Of a stretch of DNA of 64,000 nt, positions 22,737 through 33,782 are shown piece by piece. Source of the stretch: Tilletia caries (lineage: Eukaryota > Basidiomycota > Exobasidiomycetes > Tilletiales > Tilletiaceae); the NCBI GenBank assembly GCA_032718865.1, contig JALUTQ010000009.1:62001-126000 (forward strand), given 5' to 3'. Within the stretch, counting starts at the first letter, position 1; every line of letters begins with the position of its first letter. The position numbers were made by a program, and so were the translations under genes. Below the pieces are notes generated by a model. The model made no database searches and was not told where the DNA came from. It saw only the letters and a program-made list of their open reading frames with translations.

Positions 22737-22816
22737 TGTTGGATATATGCATCATCCATGACACTTGGGTTGAGACTGGTCTCACCTTTTAGTATAGTGG
22801 TAGAATGTTCACAACA
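22737..22816 (+). repeat. 5' LTR, 80 bp
   Basis: Identical to the 3' copy. The part TTAGTATAGTGGTAGAATG resembles a tRNA D-arm with an A box. At 80 bp it is very short for a Copia LTR. Confidence 0.85.
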
Positions 22817-22840
22817 GATTAAGAGTCTGACTAGCTCTGC
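22817..22840 (+). promoter_or_regulatory. Primer binding site, complementary to tRNA-Lys(CUU) anticodon arm
   Basis: Directly after the LTR, GATTAAGAGTC is the reverse complement of GACTCTTAATC, the anticodon arm of eukaryotic tRNA-Lys(CUU). The following bases (TGACTAGCTCTGC) continue partly complementary toward the D-arm. This points to priming by a 5' half-tRNA, as known for Drosophila copia (initiator tRNA-Met) and other Copia elements, but here with Lys. Confidence 0.6.
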
Positions 22841-23374
22841 TCCTTTCTTCCCTCTGCTCCTGTCCGTGGACTTTCTTCTCGTCCTCGTCCTCGTCGATCT
22901 CGTCTCTGCCATCCTCGACCTCGTCTTCATCGATTTCGATTTTCGACCTTGTCCTCACGAATCGCTGGTTCTCCACAATTGCTGTTGGTTCTCCGCTTGC
23001 CACTGGTTCTCCGCCGCCTGCCAACCTACCACTCTGTTTTCGGTGCTGCTTCTGGTCCTCCTCGCACACCTCGACCTTCGATCTCCACCTTGTCGGTCCT
23101 CCCAAGACGGATCCAAGGTTTTCTTCAAGCATCCAAGGCCCGAGCAAGACTTGCCTTTCGGCTTTCTCTCTTCGTTCTTGTGCCCTCGCTGGCCTCGACC
23201 TCCTCGACCGCGACTTCGAGAGCCTTTCTTCTGCTCTGCGTCGCCTTCGATCTCGTCCTGCGGTTTCTGCGTTATCGCTCCCGCCTCGTCCTCGACTCTC
23301 CAGTCTTCTCGACCTCCGATCCTCTTCTTTCTTCGGCCCTCGGTCTTCTTCCTTCTCTGCCTCTCTTCTTCGAC

Positions 23375-26300
23375 ATGGACGACACCAACTCCTCCGCCAT
23401 CTCCGGCATTCCTTCCCTCGTCGGCCTCGAAAACTTCTTCGCCTGGCGAGAGGCAATCGAGCCCGTCTTCATCGGCATCCGCGCGTTCGACATTGTCCGC
23501 GGCGTCGAGACTCAGCCAACTCTGCCGCCCAACGCCACCTCCACCGATGTGCGCCTGTCCGAGTCCTGGAAGGACAGGGACGCCAAGGCCATGTCCTACC
23601 TCCGCAAGACGGTCAGCGGGGCCCTCAAGGCCATGATTCGAGACCTCTCCTCGTCCGCCGACATGTGGTCCCTCCTCGCCAGTCTTCACGACTTGGGTTC
23701 CTCGGATCATCGGAGCGCCATCAACCGCAAGATGGCGAACCTCTTTCTCGACGAGGGCGGAGACATGGTCCAGCACCTCAACTCCTACATGGAGCTGGTG
23801 GCTGAGGCGAGCGCGGCGGGTCTTCCTTGGGGCACGGAGGACAAAGACAAGTGCGACCGTTTCCTCGACACCCTTCCTCATTCGCTCAGGGTTGTTAGGA
23901 CGGAGTGGCGGCAGCTTCCGAAGGACGAGCGGACCTTTTTGCAGCTCGTCCGGGTCTACAACGAGGAGAACGCTTCTCAGAAGCACACGGCGGAGCGCAG
24001 CGCCAACGCCATGGCAATGGCCGCTGCCAGCCAACATCTCCACATCGCCATCAAGGGCGTGGCAAACAAGGCCCGCTCCGGCAAGTCCTCTTCGGGTGGC
24101 GGCAAGAAGAAGTCTTCTTCTTCGCCTTCTTCTTCTCAGGCGACCTCCGGCAGCAGCAAGGGCAAGGGCAACAGCAACGGCAACAGCAAGCGTCTGCTCT
24201 GCTACGGCTGTGGTGCTCGCGACCACGAACGTCCTGACTGTCCAGTCGCGAGCCACCTTCTTCCCGGCAATGGTCCGATCTGCTGGACATGCCACAAGCA
24301 AGGCCACGTCAAGTCCGAGTGTCCCAAGTCGACTTCGTCGTCCGGAAAGGCTGCCGCCGCCCTCGAGTCTTATCCAGACGCCGACGAGATGCTCGCAGCC
24401 ATGTTTGAGCCCTCCGTTCTTGCCGCCTCCACGACGTCGACCTTGATTCCCTTCATGATCGACTCTGGTGCATCACAGCACATTGTCGACCGACCCGAGC
24501 TGCTCCTCAACTCTCGGAAAGCGGACAAGACCTTGACCTTCAAGACGGTTGGCTCCAAGCAGGCATCCGACCACATCGGCGATGTCACTGGACTTCTTCC
24601 CTCCGGCCGCCGCGTCACTTTCCTGGACGTTGTGCTTCTCCCCGGCGCCGGAGTCAACTTGCTTTCGGAGGAACTGCTGCGCGAGCGTGGCTGGATCAAA
24701 GTCATCGACGAGGATGACAACGCCCACCTCCAGCACAAGGACAACGCCTCTTGGCGCATGCCTTTGACCAAGCGTGGTCGAGCTCGATGGCTGCTGTTAC
24801 ACGTCGACCTTGCGGCCTCCACATCGTCTCCCTCAGCGATGCTGGCACCAATGCAGCCCGCTCAGCGCGATCCCGCTCTCGAGGTTCACATTCGCCTCGG
24901 TCACTTGGGCTTCAGCACCATCAAGAAGCTCGTCCGTTCGGGTCATCTTCCTCCCATTCCTGGGCTGAACGATGCCACGCCTTGGTGCGATAGCTGCGAA
25001 GCTACCAAGGCTACCCGTCGACCGTTCAACGACGCGCCTCTCCACTCGAGTTCTCCGCTGGAGATCATCCTCACGGATGTTGGCGGTCCCTTGGTGACTT
25101 GTTTTGGTGGTTTCCAGTACTACGCGACCTTCATTGACGAGTACACGGACTACACCAAGGTCGACTTACTCCGCTCCAAGGCCGAGGTTTTTCGCTCGCC
25201 TTGTTGAGTTCGTCAAGGTAGCCGAACGGACTTTCGGCACCAAGGTGCAAGTCATTCGCACCGGCGGCGGCGGCGAGTACGTCAACAAGCACATGTCCAC
25301 CTGGACTGCTTCTCAGGGCATCCTCCACCACATCACAACGCCCCACACCCCGGAACTCAACGGTGTGGCTGAGCGCAAGAATCGTACCCTCAAGGAGATG
25401 ACCGCCGCCATGCTTCACAGTAGCGGCCTCCCGGTTCAGTGGTGGGGACATGCGATTTTATTCGCTGCGGTGTTGCTCATGAAGGTAACCTTCGTCAAAG
25501 ACGGTCGGACGGTTTGGGAGTGGGTACACAAGCGCAAACCCTCCCTTGGCAAGACTCGAGCATTCGGTTCTCCATGCTGGGTTTATATTCCCGCCGCTAA
25601 CCGCACCAAGTCGGACCTCACCACTCCCAAGGCCTGGAAGGGACGTTTGGTCAGCTGGCCGACACAGCGCAGCGGCTGGGGGGTGCACAACGAGACCACG
25701 GGGAAGATTGTCTTCTCCCGCAACGTCTCTTTCGGCCCCGAGCTCTCGTCCAAAGTCACCGAGGTCTCCGAGCCTTCCAACATCGTCCAGCTGGACGTGG
25801 AGCCTGGTGATCCCGGCTTCCTCGAGTACGACGAGGAAGACATTTCCGACGATGACGCGGAGCCAGGTCCCGACGCCAATAATGTCGAACTTCTTCCTCT
25901 TGGCCGCAAACGCCCTGAGCCCGAGGGGGTGAATCATGCGCCCGGCAACAGTCCTGCCGTGGCCGATCGACCTCAAGGCATTCGCCGGCTTCCTGCGCGC
26001 GCTGGCCGCGGTCAACGTTCGTCTGCTTTTTCGGGACACGTACGCAGCGTTCATGCAGGAGTCGGAAGGGTTTCTTTGCAAGATTGCCCTCGTCGACGAC
26101 GACCCCACAAGCTACGGCGACGCCATGTCGAGTCCTGAGCGTCAGCAGTGGGCCAAGGCTTTCGAAGCGGAGCTGGAGTCTCTGATCAAGAACGAGACGC
26201 TCGAGGAGGTGGTCCTCCCTCCCGGCGCCAAGGTCGTATCGACCAAGTGGGTCTGCAAGACTAAGAGGGACGCAGACGGCAACTACCTCAAGCACAAGGC

Positions 26301-27666
26301 TCGTCTTGTTGGTCGTGGCTTCACTCAGCGCTACGGCATCGATTACGACGAGACATATGCGCCAGTCGGACGCATGACGAGCTTGAGGATCTTCTTTGTC
26401 GAAGCTGCGGTCCAGGGACTTATGGTCTGGCAGATGGACGCCGAGACAGCCTTTCTCAACCCCAAAATGGATCGCGTCCTCTACATCAGCTTTCCGGAGG
26501 GGTGGAAGCAGCAAGATCCCAAGGCGACTGGGCTTCTTGTCCGCAAGGGACTCTACGGCTTCAAGCAGTCAGCTCGCCTCTGGTGGCTCGATGTCGTTTC
26601 CAAACTACGCGACCTCGGGTTTGTTCACAGCGACGCCGATTGGGGCATTTTCGTTCGCGTCGAACCCAACGGCAACCGCACGATCGTTTTCGTCTACGTC
26701 GACGACTTCCTGATCGCTGCGAAGACTCAGGCCCTCATCGACTCCGTTCGCGAGGGCCTCAAGGCCTCCTACAGAATGACCGACATTGGTCTCGTCAGCT
26801 CGGTACTTGGAATCAAGGTCCAGCAGCTCGACAACGGCTTCGCCCTCAGCCAAGGTCATTACATCGACACAGTCCTGGAGCGTTTCAACATGACCAACTG
26901 TCGCCCGGAGTCCTCTCCTATGGCGGTCGGAACTAAGCTCGTCCCAGAGGGAGTGCCTTTGACGGACGCCCAGCTTTTCCAAGCCCTGATCGGTTGCTTG
27001 ATGTGGATCGCCCTCTCCACCAGGCCTGACATCAGCTTTGTCGTCAGCGCGCTCTCCCGTTTCAATGGCTGCCCGACTCAGGCTCATTACCAAGCTGCCC
27101 TTCGCGTCCTCCGCTACCTCAAGGCAACGCGAGACTTGGCACTGGTCCTCGCTCCCGTCAAGATCGACGGACAGCCCGAGCTTACTGGCTACTCCGACGC
27201 CGACTGGGCCGGAAACGTCGAAGACCGCCGCTCTCAGTCTGGGTACGTCTTCAAGCTGTACGGCGCAACCGTCAGCTGGGGTTCCCTTCGCCAGCAATGC
27301 GTTTCTCTGTCCTCAGTTGAGTCAGAGTACGTCGCCCTCACCGAGGCCGTCAAGGACGCCATCTGGCTTCGTACAGCCGTTCTCGCGTACGACCAGACCG
27401 CTCCTCAGGCTGTCGGCATTGTCCTGAAGGGCGACAACCAGGGTTCCATCGCCCTCGCACAGAACCCTGGATGGCATCGACGCACCAAGCACATCGACCT
27501 TCGCTACCACTTTGTCCGCTGGCAAGTTGAAGAAGGTGCGATCAAGCTTGAATACGTTGGTACTTTGGATCAAGTGGCCGACATCTTCACCAAGGCCACT
27601 CCGACTCCCGTCCTCGTCAAGCATCGGACCAGTCTTGGTCTGCTCGACCCCGCCAACGTCGTCTGA
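23375..27666 (+). pseudogene. Copia gag-pol polyprotein with two +1 frameshifts
   Basis: Gag starts at ATG 23375 (MDDTNSSAISG) with a UBN2-like region. Two CCHC knuckles follow (CYGCGARDHERPDC, CWTCHKQGHVKSEC). Then come an aspartic protease (MIDSGASQHIVDR), the pre-integrase HIRLGHLGF with CDSCEATKATR, the integrase core (ILTDVGGPLV, then PHTPELNGVAERKNR), the reverse transcriptase (MDAETAFLNPKMD, VYVDDFLIA) and RNase H (GYSDADWAGNVEDRRS, then QNPGWHRRTKHIDLRYHF). Frame changes occur at T5 runs 25188-25192 and 26027-26031; in both a T4 run would keep one frame. The longer open frame upstream of 23375 is leader sequence. The element could still move if helped in trans. Confidence 0.88.
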
Positions 27667-28464
27667 CGGTCATCACTCGACTTCAGCAACCACGCTGCGG
27701 TTGAGAGGGAGTGTTGAAGATTGCATCTTCATAGCAACCTCCACGTGGTTGTGACCTTTCCACAGTCTTTCCTATATAGATGAGACCCTTAGTCTCATTT
27801 GTGACTCCACTTCCAGTCTCATCGATTCCTGCGTTTGTGACACGAAATCGTTGCGCAACGATGTGGCACACATTGTTCATTGCGCAATGGCTGTCCTCCC
27901 CCTGTACCCACAAAGCTATATAAGCAGGCACTTTCCACCACCACTGTTTCCCCCCGCTTCTATTGAAATTCACCACACACGTTCCTGCTTCCACTCTCCC
28001 TCGTCACCTCCTCACCTTTGACCTCGTCCTCCTCACCTTTGACCTCGTCCTCCTCATCTTTTACCTTCTCGCCCTCATCCTTGACTTCCCCGTCAAAGGT
28101 TGCATCCTTTCCGTATCTTCAGGCATAGGCTAGAGTTCTGGCAGCACGTCACTTCGCCCTCATTGCGAGGGGGTACTACGTAGCTGACCGTCCGACACCG
28201 AACCTGAGATACTGGGATTGCTCCTGCGACTCGTCAAGCGACGTCGGCCTCTCTCCTCCACCTTGTCGGTCCTCCCAAGGTGAGTAGTCGAGCACTGAGC
28301 ACCTAGTATTCACAACAAGACTTCTTTTCCGACCATTTTCTTGTCGGGTGCTTGTCGGGTTTTCCACAGCACGTGCTCCGGGTACTCCGGGCCGAAAGAG
28401 TCTCACCCCTTAGTCCTATGGGGTCTCGCGTCTCAGACCAAAGGGTCATGATGATGAGAGGGAG
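27667..28464. other. Copia 3' untranslated segment with a second polypurine/LTR-like start
   Basis: After the pol stop, TTGAGAGGGAG followed by TGTTGAAGATTGC (27711) imitates the polypurine-plus-LTR junction found again at 28453-28470. The segment ends with the true tract. TCCACCTTGTCGGTCCTCC occurs here (near 28258) and again in the 5' leader near 23086. It may be a leftover of an older, longer 3' LTR. Confidence 0.5.
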
Positions 28465-28544
28465 TGTTGGATATATGCATCATCCATGACACTTGGGTTG
28501 AGACTGGTCTCACCTTTTAGTATAGTGGTAGAATGTTCACAACA
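28465..28544 (+). repeat. 3' LTR, 80 bp
   Basis: Identical to 22737-22816; followed by the TTCAG duplication and then GDH1 exon sequence at 28550. Confidence 0.85.
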
Positions 28545-28971
28545 TTCAGGCCTTCGCCACCGAACTCCAACGCCACATCGGACCCAACACGGACGTTCCC
28601 GCTGGTGACATTGGTGAGCATTCAATCTTCATAGTGTCCAGCAACGCGTCCCATACTTCTTCTCACGCGTTTCTTCCCTCTGCCCCTCTTTCTGATCAGG
28701 CTTCACCGGTCGTGAGGCTGGTATCTTCTTCGGCACTGCCAAGAACCTCCGCAACGAGTGGTCCGGCCTGATCACCGGCAAGTCTCCCGACTGGGGTGGA
28801 TCTTGGGTCCGCCCCGAGGCAACCGGCTACGGACTTGTCTACTACGTCTCTGAGATGATCCAATACGTCGAGGGCAAGGATGAGGCCAGCGCCTACTCCG
28901 GCAAGAAGGTTGCCGTCTCCGGTTCAGGTCAAGTCGCCCAATGCGCTGCCCTCAAGGTCAGGCCTCGGCAA

Positions 28972-29280
28972 CGACTAATAGTCGGTACTTTTCTGAAATC
29001 TTTAGTCATAGTCATAGTCACATTGACCCGGACCGTCCGTTAGTCTAGTCTAATCGGGACTAATAGTCACTTAAGTTTCTTAGTTTGGCTTAGTCGGAAG
29101 CGGACCCGACTAGCGTGTGACTAACGTGTGACGAACCGACTATTAGTTTCCTTAGTTAGACTAAGTCCGACTATGGGACTATTGATCGACAGATAGTCTC
29201 AAGATTTACGGCCGATAAAAGACCAGCTATGACCATTAGTCTGGCTACCGGCTAATAGTCGCAGTTTCGAAAAAAAATTC
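28972..29280. repeat. Left subterminal repeats of the hAT
   Basis: Clusters of GACTAATAGTC, TAGTCATAGTC and CTTAGTCGGA on both strands. The same motifs fill the right end (about 37960-38100). Such repeats usually bind hAT transposase. Confidence 0.7.
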
Positions 29281-29400
29281 CCATCACACCTTCTACGTCT
29301 ACTTCATTCGTCAACCGTCCACCGACCATCATCTGCTGTCGACGCCGCTCGCTGGAAAGCCAAACCGTACAGAAGATGACAGAGGCGGCAACCTCTCCAT

Positions 29401-30156
29401 TAAGGATGGGCGCGGAGTAAGCCCCGGAGTGGGTTTCCCGGAGTTCCCCGACTAGTCGGGGCCTCACTCCGGGGGAGTACGGAGTACGGAGTGCATTTTC
29501 GAGGTTTTACTCCCGCTGATTGGATTCTGCAGGAGTACGGAGCGCAAGCCTGTCATGTCCCCGGAGTACGGAGTACGGCAAGGCCTGGAGCTAACTTTTC
29601 GCCGGAGTACGGAGTGACTAGCTCGGATGCCAGACGGAGTGCGGAGTTTCCCCGAAACTCCGGGGCGCTCCGGGGCCTTGCCTTTTTCAAAATCAGGGCG
29701 CAATTTTGAAAATTTCAGTCAGAAATGGGCATATTTTGCTCTGATTTTCAAAAATTTGGCAAAATTCCTTTTCAGATTTCTCATTTGGGGTTCATATTGT
29801 GTGTTGTTGAGCTCTACGACCGCCAACGATAATTCTGCCAAACAAAAACATGGATGGAAGAGCGGCAATCAATGTAAGGATCCACATTTCTCAATTTTTT
29901 TGTAGGACCTCTGCGAACTTTCCCCGGAGTACGGAGTTTCGGGGGAGTAGTCGCGCTCCGTCACCCCGGAGTACGGAGTGGACTTTGAAATTTTACCAAA
30001 TGTAGCCGGAGTACGGAGCTGGCGCAATGAGATGGAGAGATTTTGTGCGGAGTGCGGAGTGGAGTTGGGGCGACTGCCTAAAAACGAGCGAAGTACGGAG
30101 TGCGAAAAAGCATCTCAAAATCAGCCGGAGTCAGCCGGAGTAGGGGCCCATCCTTA
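29401..30156. mobile_element. Miniature hAT-like element, copy 2 (756 bp), nested in the hAT
   Basis: Starts TAAGGATGGGCGCGG and ends GGCCCATCCTTA, with duplication CTCTCCAT at 29393-29400 and 30157-30164. It is nearly collinear with copy 1 (14993-15799) but lacks the GGAGCACTCC stretch at its right end. It lies upstream of the transposase coding exon, so it may affect its 5' leader. Confidence 0.92.
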
Positions 30157-30470
30157 CTCTCCATACGACCCCGTCGTTTTTGACCTCGTTGGGCAGTACG
30201 CCTTCGAGAACCTCGCCGATCAGCCATTTCACGCCCAACTGGACGAGCTCCAACTGCCACCCAACATCGCCAGCGCCTGGAGCAATGTGGCATTTCATGC
30301 TCGCAGTCGGCAGTGCCACTGCCGCCGGCCGCGCAGACCGGCGCTGTCAAGACCCTCCCCTCCTCCGTTCTCGATATGATTGTGAGTAACTTCGCATCTT
30401 CTCCGTGTAGCTAAACCTCTCGAGTCGGCTCCGCTGACCTGGATGTCATTGCTTCTTTGTAACTCAACAG

Positions 30471-33400
30471 CCCAAAATCAATCATGCAGAGACAGAAGCA
30501 TGGTGGAACGAGTTAAGGAAATCGCCCACTTCGACAACTTGGTGCGCGCTTCGGGACCGCCGACATCCTTCTCAAACCCACCCGACTTCTCGCCAGCCCA
30601 CTGCGCCATCTCGACCCATCGCACGTCCCTTGCAACGCCGAGGATCTGCGTCACAAACCGACGACGACGCCTTCTACCGTCGCTCGAAGCGCGACCGGAC
30701 TCCATCGAAACGCCTATCCGGTTTCGACACGGACCAAGCAGAAGGCCCCGCCTCCAAGCGCGCAAAGCCCGAAAAGGGCAAAGGTCGGGTGCTCGCGAAA
30801 CGGCAGCCAGAGACCTCCGGACCCTCGCGTCCACAACGATACGCAACCCGGATGAGCGCTCTTGAGCGGCGCGAGCAAGACGCCGCCATGCACAACCGCG
30901 CTCCGGAGAGTAACTTCGGGGACAGCGCGCTCGACGACTTCGGCGAAGACAAAGTCGCTGCGGACAGCGACGAGGATAGCCAGGATCCTGATCAATTCAG
31001 GCCGGGCGCCGCTGCTGAAGACGACTCTGGAGAAGAGGCCATTACCACCACCCCAACACCTCGAGGTCACAAATCAAAGAGGCCAGGCGCGGTTATTCAG
31101 CAACAGCACGGTCAACACAAGCGCAACGTCACAGCCCCTTCGTCCAAGTCAAACGTTCACACGAAGAAGTTTTCCTCACGTTCCAAGGCATACAACGCGC
31201 GCAGTCACAGCGATGTCGAAGTTGCCGACATCGAGGACGATTCGGAAAAGGAAGAAGACCCCGGTGAACCAGTGAGGGGCGTGGGTAGCAAAGGTTCCAA
31301 GTACGTGGGCTACTATCGCGCCGGCAAAAAGACACTGGAATGGAAGTATCCCAGAGGTGGACGGCCTCGATACCAGGCTACTGTCCAGCTCTTTCGATGC
31401 CGATTTTGCGAGCGTGACATCCCAGTCACCAACGACACACCCTCTCCTTTGGCGCTGCATCTCAACCTAAAGCAAAAGGCATCCCTTTGTCCCAACATTT
31501 TCAACCCCAAGGACCACTCCCTTCGAAACACGTTCGGTCCATACGTCGCACCAGCTCTCCAGCCAAAAGGTTCTGCGCCCGGTTCCTCGTTTTCTGGTGC
31601 CGCCTCCGGTACGGGAAAATATGTTGTCGGCTGGATGAATGGCCATCGGCAGCGGAATCATGAACTCAAGATCGAAGTGGTGCGCCGTCATGCCGCAGAG
31701 TGGCTCGTCAGGGACTGCCTTCCTTTTACGACGCTCCGGACAGAAGGCTTCCAAAAGCTGATCCAGTCTCTCGATCCCGCTGCCATCAAGGCCTTCATGT
31801 CACCGCGACAGGTGCAAAGAGACGTGGCGGAGATCAGCGGTAACCTTCTTCGGCAGGCCATCGCGGCCCTGCGTACCCACGAGTTCTCGCTTCAACTTGA
31901 CGAGTGGACGACACCCGGTCAACGACACGCTTTCCAAGCCATGGTTGCGAGTTACATTGACGAATCTTGGGTGTTCCACTCCTTCTGCGTGGACTTCAAA
32001 GTACTCCTCGGACGACACTCGGGCGCCACCTTCTCTGGACACGTCGTCCAGTTCCTGTTGGAGCATGATCTCCATACCATGTGGAATGCTTCCATCGTTA
32101 CCGACAGCGCATCGACTGTCATTCGGATGGGACGACTCATCGAGGAACGACTGAGAAGTGACAATATCACCTCAGCCTACACGGCCTCCACGCATCATGT
32201 TCGATGCTTTGCACACCATCTGAACCTTTGTGTCCAGCATCTCTACGTTGCCCTTGGCGTTCCGAAGACCTCAGGCCGAAAGAAGGTGGTGCTTCCTGGG
32301 TCTTCCAGCTCGGGTCCGAATCTCGACGACCCCAAGCGGCGGGCGAAGCTGATGGCCAGCCTCGACACCGACGACGAGGCGAAGGGTGGCCTATCTTCAG
32401 ATGAGTTCGACGAAGGGTCTGACCCAGAAGACGACTCTCCAGGCGTGGCATCTGCGCTATTAACGTCCGCTGATCTCGGTTATCTGGGGCTCGGAGCTGA
32501 TGAGGAGGACGAGGCCCACGAGGACGCGATCCCTCTGGTAGACGATTTGCTGACCCCCATCGATATGGGGATGCTAGAGACGATTCCCGAGGAGGAGGAG
32601 GAAGACGACGAAGACATCGCAGGATCTTCTTCTCGCGCGCCGGATCCTGTCCCAACAGAGGCGCCCTCCACACAAGAGCAGCCCCTGTCAGCTGAAGAGG
32701 CCCCCCTGAGTCCCCTGATCAAGATCGCAAACATCGTGTCTATTGCCCGCAGTAGCCCGGAGCGACGCCGCCGCTTTCTCCGGCTGGCGAAGGAAGCATA
32801 CAAAGACAATCCGAAAAAGGCGGCCGCTGTTCATATACCGCCCATGTTCAACAAGACCCGATGGAACAGCCGATTCTTCCAACTCCGAGTGGCGCTGCGT
32901 TTCGCCAAAGCGCTTGCGTTCGTCGTCAGGTCCGACGTGCTGGACGGTGGAAATGACTACGGTCCGGAACTCAACCTCAAGCAAGAAGAGATCGTTTTAC
33001 TTCGGCGAACGGTTCGTATTCTGGGGTACTTCATGGCTCTGACCAAGCAAGTAGAGATCAGAGGCCCTACGGCTTGCGAAACTTTGGCGTTGCACGGGAA
33101 GCTCGCCCATGCTCTCAAGGTAGAGATCGACCTCGCACGGAAGACAGAGGGTGCCATGGGCAAGTTCTTTGGCGATGCATTGCAAGCTACTGCCGACAAA
33201 CTTCGGCCTTATCGAGAGAAAGCAAGCTCCTGTGAGCCGCTCCTTCTTGCAGCAATTCTAGACCCAAGAAATCGACTGCGCTCGCTGCAAAAAGACTTTC
33301 CGGAAAAGGTCGAAGTTGCCAAGGGACTGCTCCGTCGCGAAGTGAGTTTGGCCGTCGGACACCAGGGTGTGCCGACGATGGCTCCGGTCGCAACCGACGT

Positions 33401-33782
33401 GCTCGACATCGACATCTGGGCGCGAGAGCGAACCCCTGACGAAGATACGCCCGCTGGATCGGAGGTGGACGAGATCACAGCTTACCTGAGCTTTCAGTTC
33501 AAGATGCGCGCCGGGACGACGGTACTCCAGTGGTGGAAAGAAAACCAGGTCAACTTTCCCACGCTGGCCAAGGTTGCTCGCAAGGCCTTGGCTGCCACGG
33601 GTTCCACAGCCGAGGTAGAGCGTACATTCTCCGCCGCGGGTCGGATCTGCTCTGTACGCCGCCGAAGCCTGTCACCGCGTTCGCTGCAAGAGCTTCTCCT
33701 GGCGAACCAGCTCATCAAAGCCGGCTTTAGCACTACGGCGACCGCTCCCATTCCTCCGACTCCGCAAATCACTCCTGCTTAG
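30471..33782 (+). CDS. hAT-family transposase with BED-like finger
   Basis: The frame is open from an acceptor-like CTCAACAG (ends 30470) to the stop at 33782, about 1,100 residues. An upstream exon ending ATT|GTGAGT near 30380 is likely, so the true start is not fixed. A disordered basic N-terminus is followed by a zinc-finger-like C-x2-C...H...C (FRCRFCERD, then LALHLN and SLCPN). The RNase-H-like core has LQLDEWTTPGQRH (first Asp) and IVTDSASTV (second Asp). The hAT C-terminal dimerisation region is TGSTAEVERTFSAAGRICS and RRRSLSPRSLQELL. An acidic Asp/Glu/Ser insert of about 150 residues splits the core, as is common in hAT. No stop or frameshift was found, so it may be active. Confidence 0.85.
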   Translation, partial: PKINHAETEAWWNELRKSPTSTTWCALRDRRHPSQTHPTSRQPTAPSRPIARPLQRRGSASQTDDDAFYRRSKRDRTPSKRLSGFDTDQAEGPASKRAKPEKGKGRVLAKRQPETSGPSRPQRYATRMSALERREQDAAMHNRAPESNFGDSALDDFGEDKVAADSDEDSQDPDQFRPGAAAEDDSGEEAITTTPTPRGHKSKRPGAVIQQQHGQHKRNVTAPSSKSNVHTKKFSSRSKAYNARSHSDVEVADIEDDSEKEEDPGEPVRGVGSKGSKYVGYYRAGKKTLEWKYPRGGRPRYQATVQLFRCRFCERDIPVTNDTPSPLALHLNLKQKASLCPNIFNPKDHSLRNTFGPYVAPALQPKGSAPGSSFSGAASGTGKYVVGWMNGHRQRNHELKIEVVRRHAAEWLVRDCLPFTTLRTEGFQKLIQSLDPAAIKAFMSPRQVQRDVAEISGNLLRQAIAALRTHEFSLQLDEWTTPGQRHAFQAMVASYIDESWVFHSFCVDFKVLLGRHSGATFSGHVVQFLLEHDLHTMWNASIVTDSASTVIRMGRLIEERLRSDNITSAYTASTHHVRCFAHHLNLCVQHLYVALGVPKTSGRKKVVLPGSSSSGPNLDDPKRRAKLMASLDTDDEAKGGLSSDEFDEGSDPEDDSPGVASALLTSADLGYLGLGADEEDEAHEDAIPLVDDLLTPIDMGMLETIPEEEEEDDEDIAGSSSRAPDPVPTEAPSTQEQPLSAEEAPLSPLIKIANIVSIARSSPERRRRFLRLAKEAYKDNPKKAAAVHIPPMFNKTRWNSRFFQLRVALRFAKALAFVVRSDVLDGGNDYGPELNLKQEEIVLLRRTVRILGYFMALTKQVEIRGPTACETLALHGKLAHALKVEIDLARKTEGAMGKFFGDALQATADKLRPYREKASSCEPLLLAAILDPRNRLRSLQKDFPEKVEVAKGLLRREVSLAVGHQGVPTMAPVATDVLDIDIWARERTPDEDTPAGSEVDEITAYLSFQFKMRAGTTVLQWWKENQVNFPTLAKVARKALAATGSTAEVERTFSAAGRICSVRRRSLSPRSLQELLLANQLIKAGFSTTATAPIPPTPQITPA

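Larger units (their letters stand above)
22737..28544 (+). mobile_element. Copia (Ty1-type) LTR retrotransposon, 5.8 kb
   Basis: Two identical 80-bp direct repeats (22737-22816, 28465-28544) begin TGTTGG and end AACA. The 5-bp duplication TTCAG lies at 22732-22736 and 28545-28549 and includes the intron's AG acceptor in GDH1. Between them is a gag-pol with the Copia order of protease, integrase, reverse transcriptase, RNase H. A purine run GATGAGAGGGAG precedes the right LTR. Identical LTRs imply a recent insertion, although the coding region has two frameshifts. Confidence 0.92.

Noticed and set aside
22955..24307. A 450-codon minus-strand frame
   Set aside because: It mirrors the Copia gag coding sequence; no motif of its own.
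27711..28464. A 754-bp LTR as the true 3' LTR of the Copia element
   Set aside because: It has no counterpart at the 5' end, whereas the 80-bp repeats are identical and flanked by TTCAG on both sides.
30630..30632. Start of the hAT transposase at 30630
   Set aside because: The codon there is TTG, and the frame stays open to an acceptor at 30470; a eukaryotic start must lie upstream, probably in another exon.
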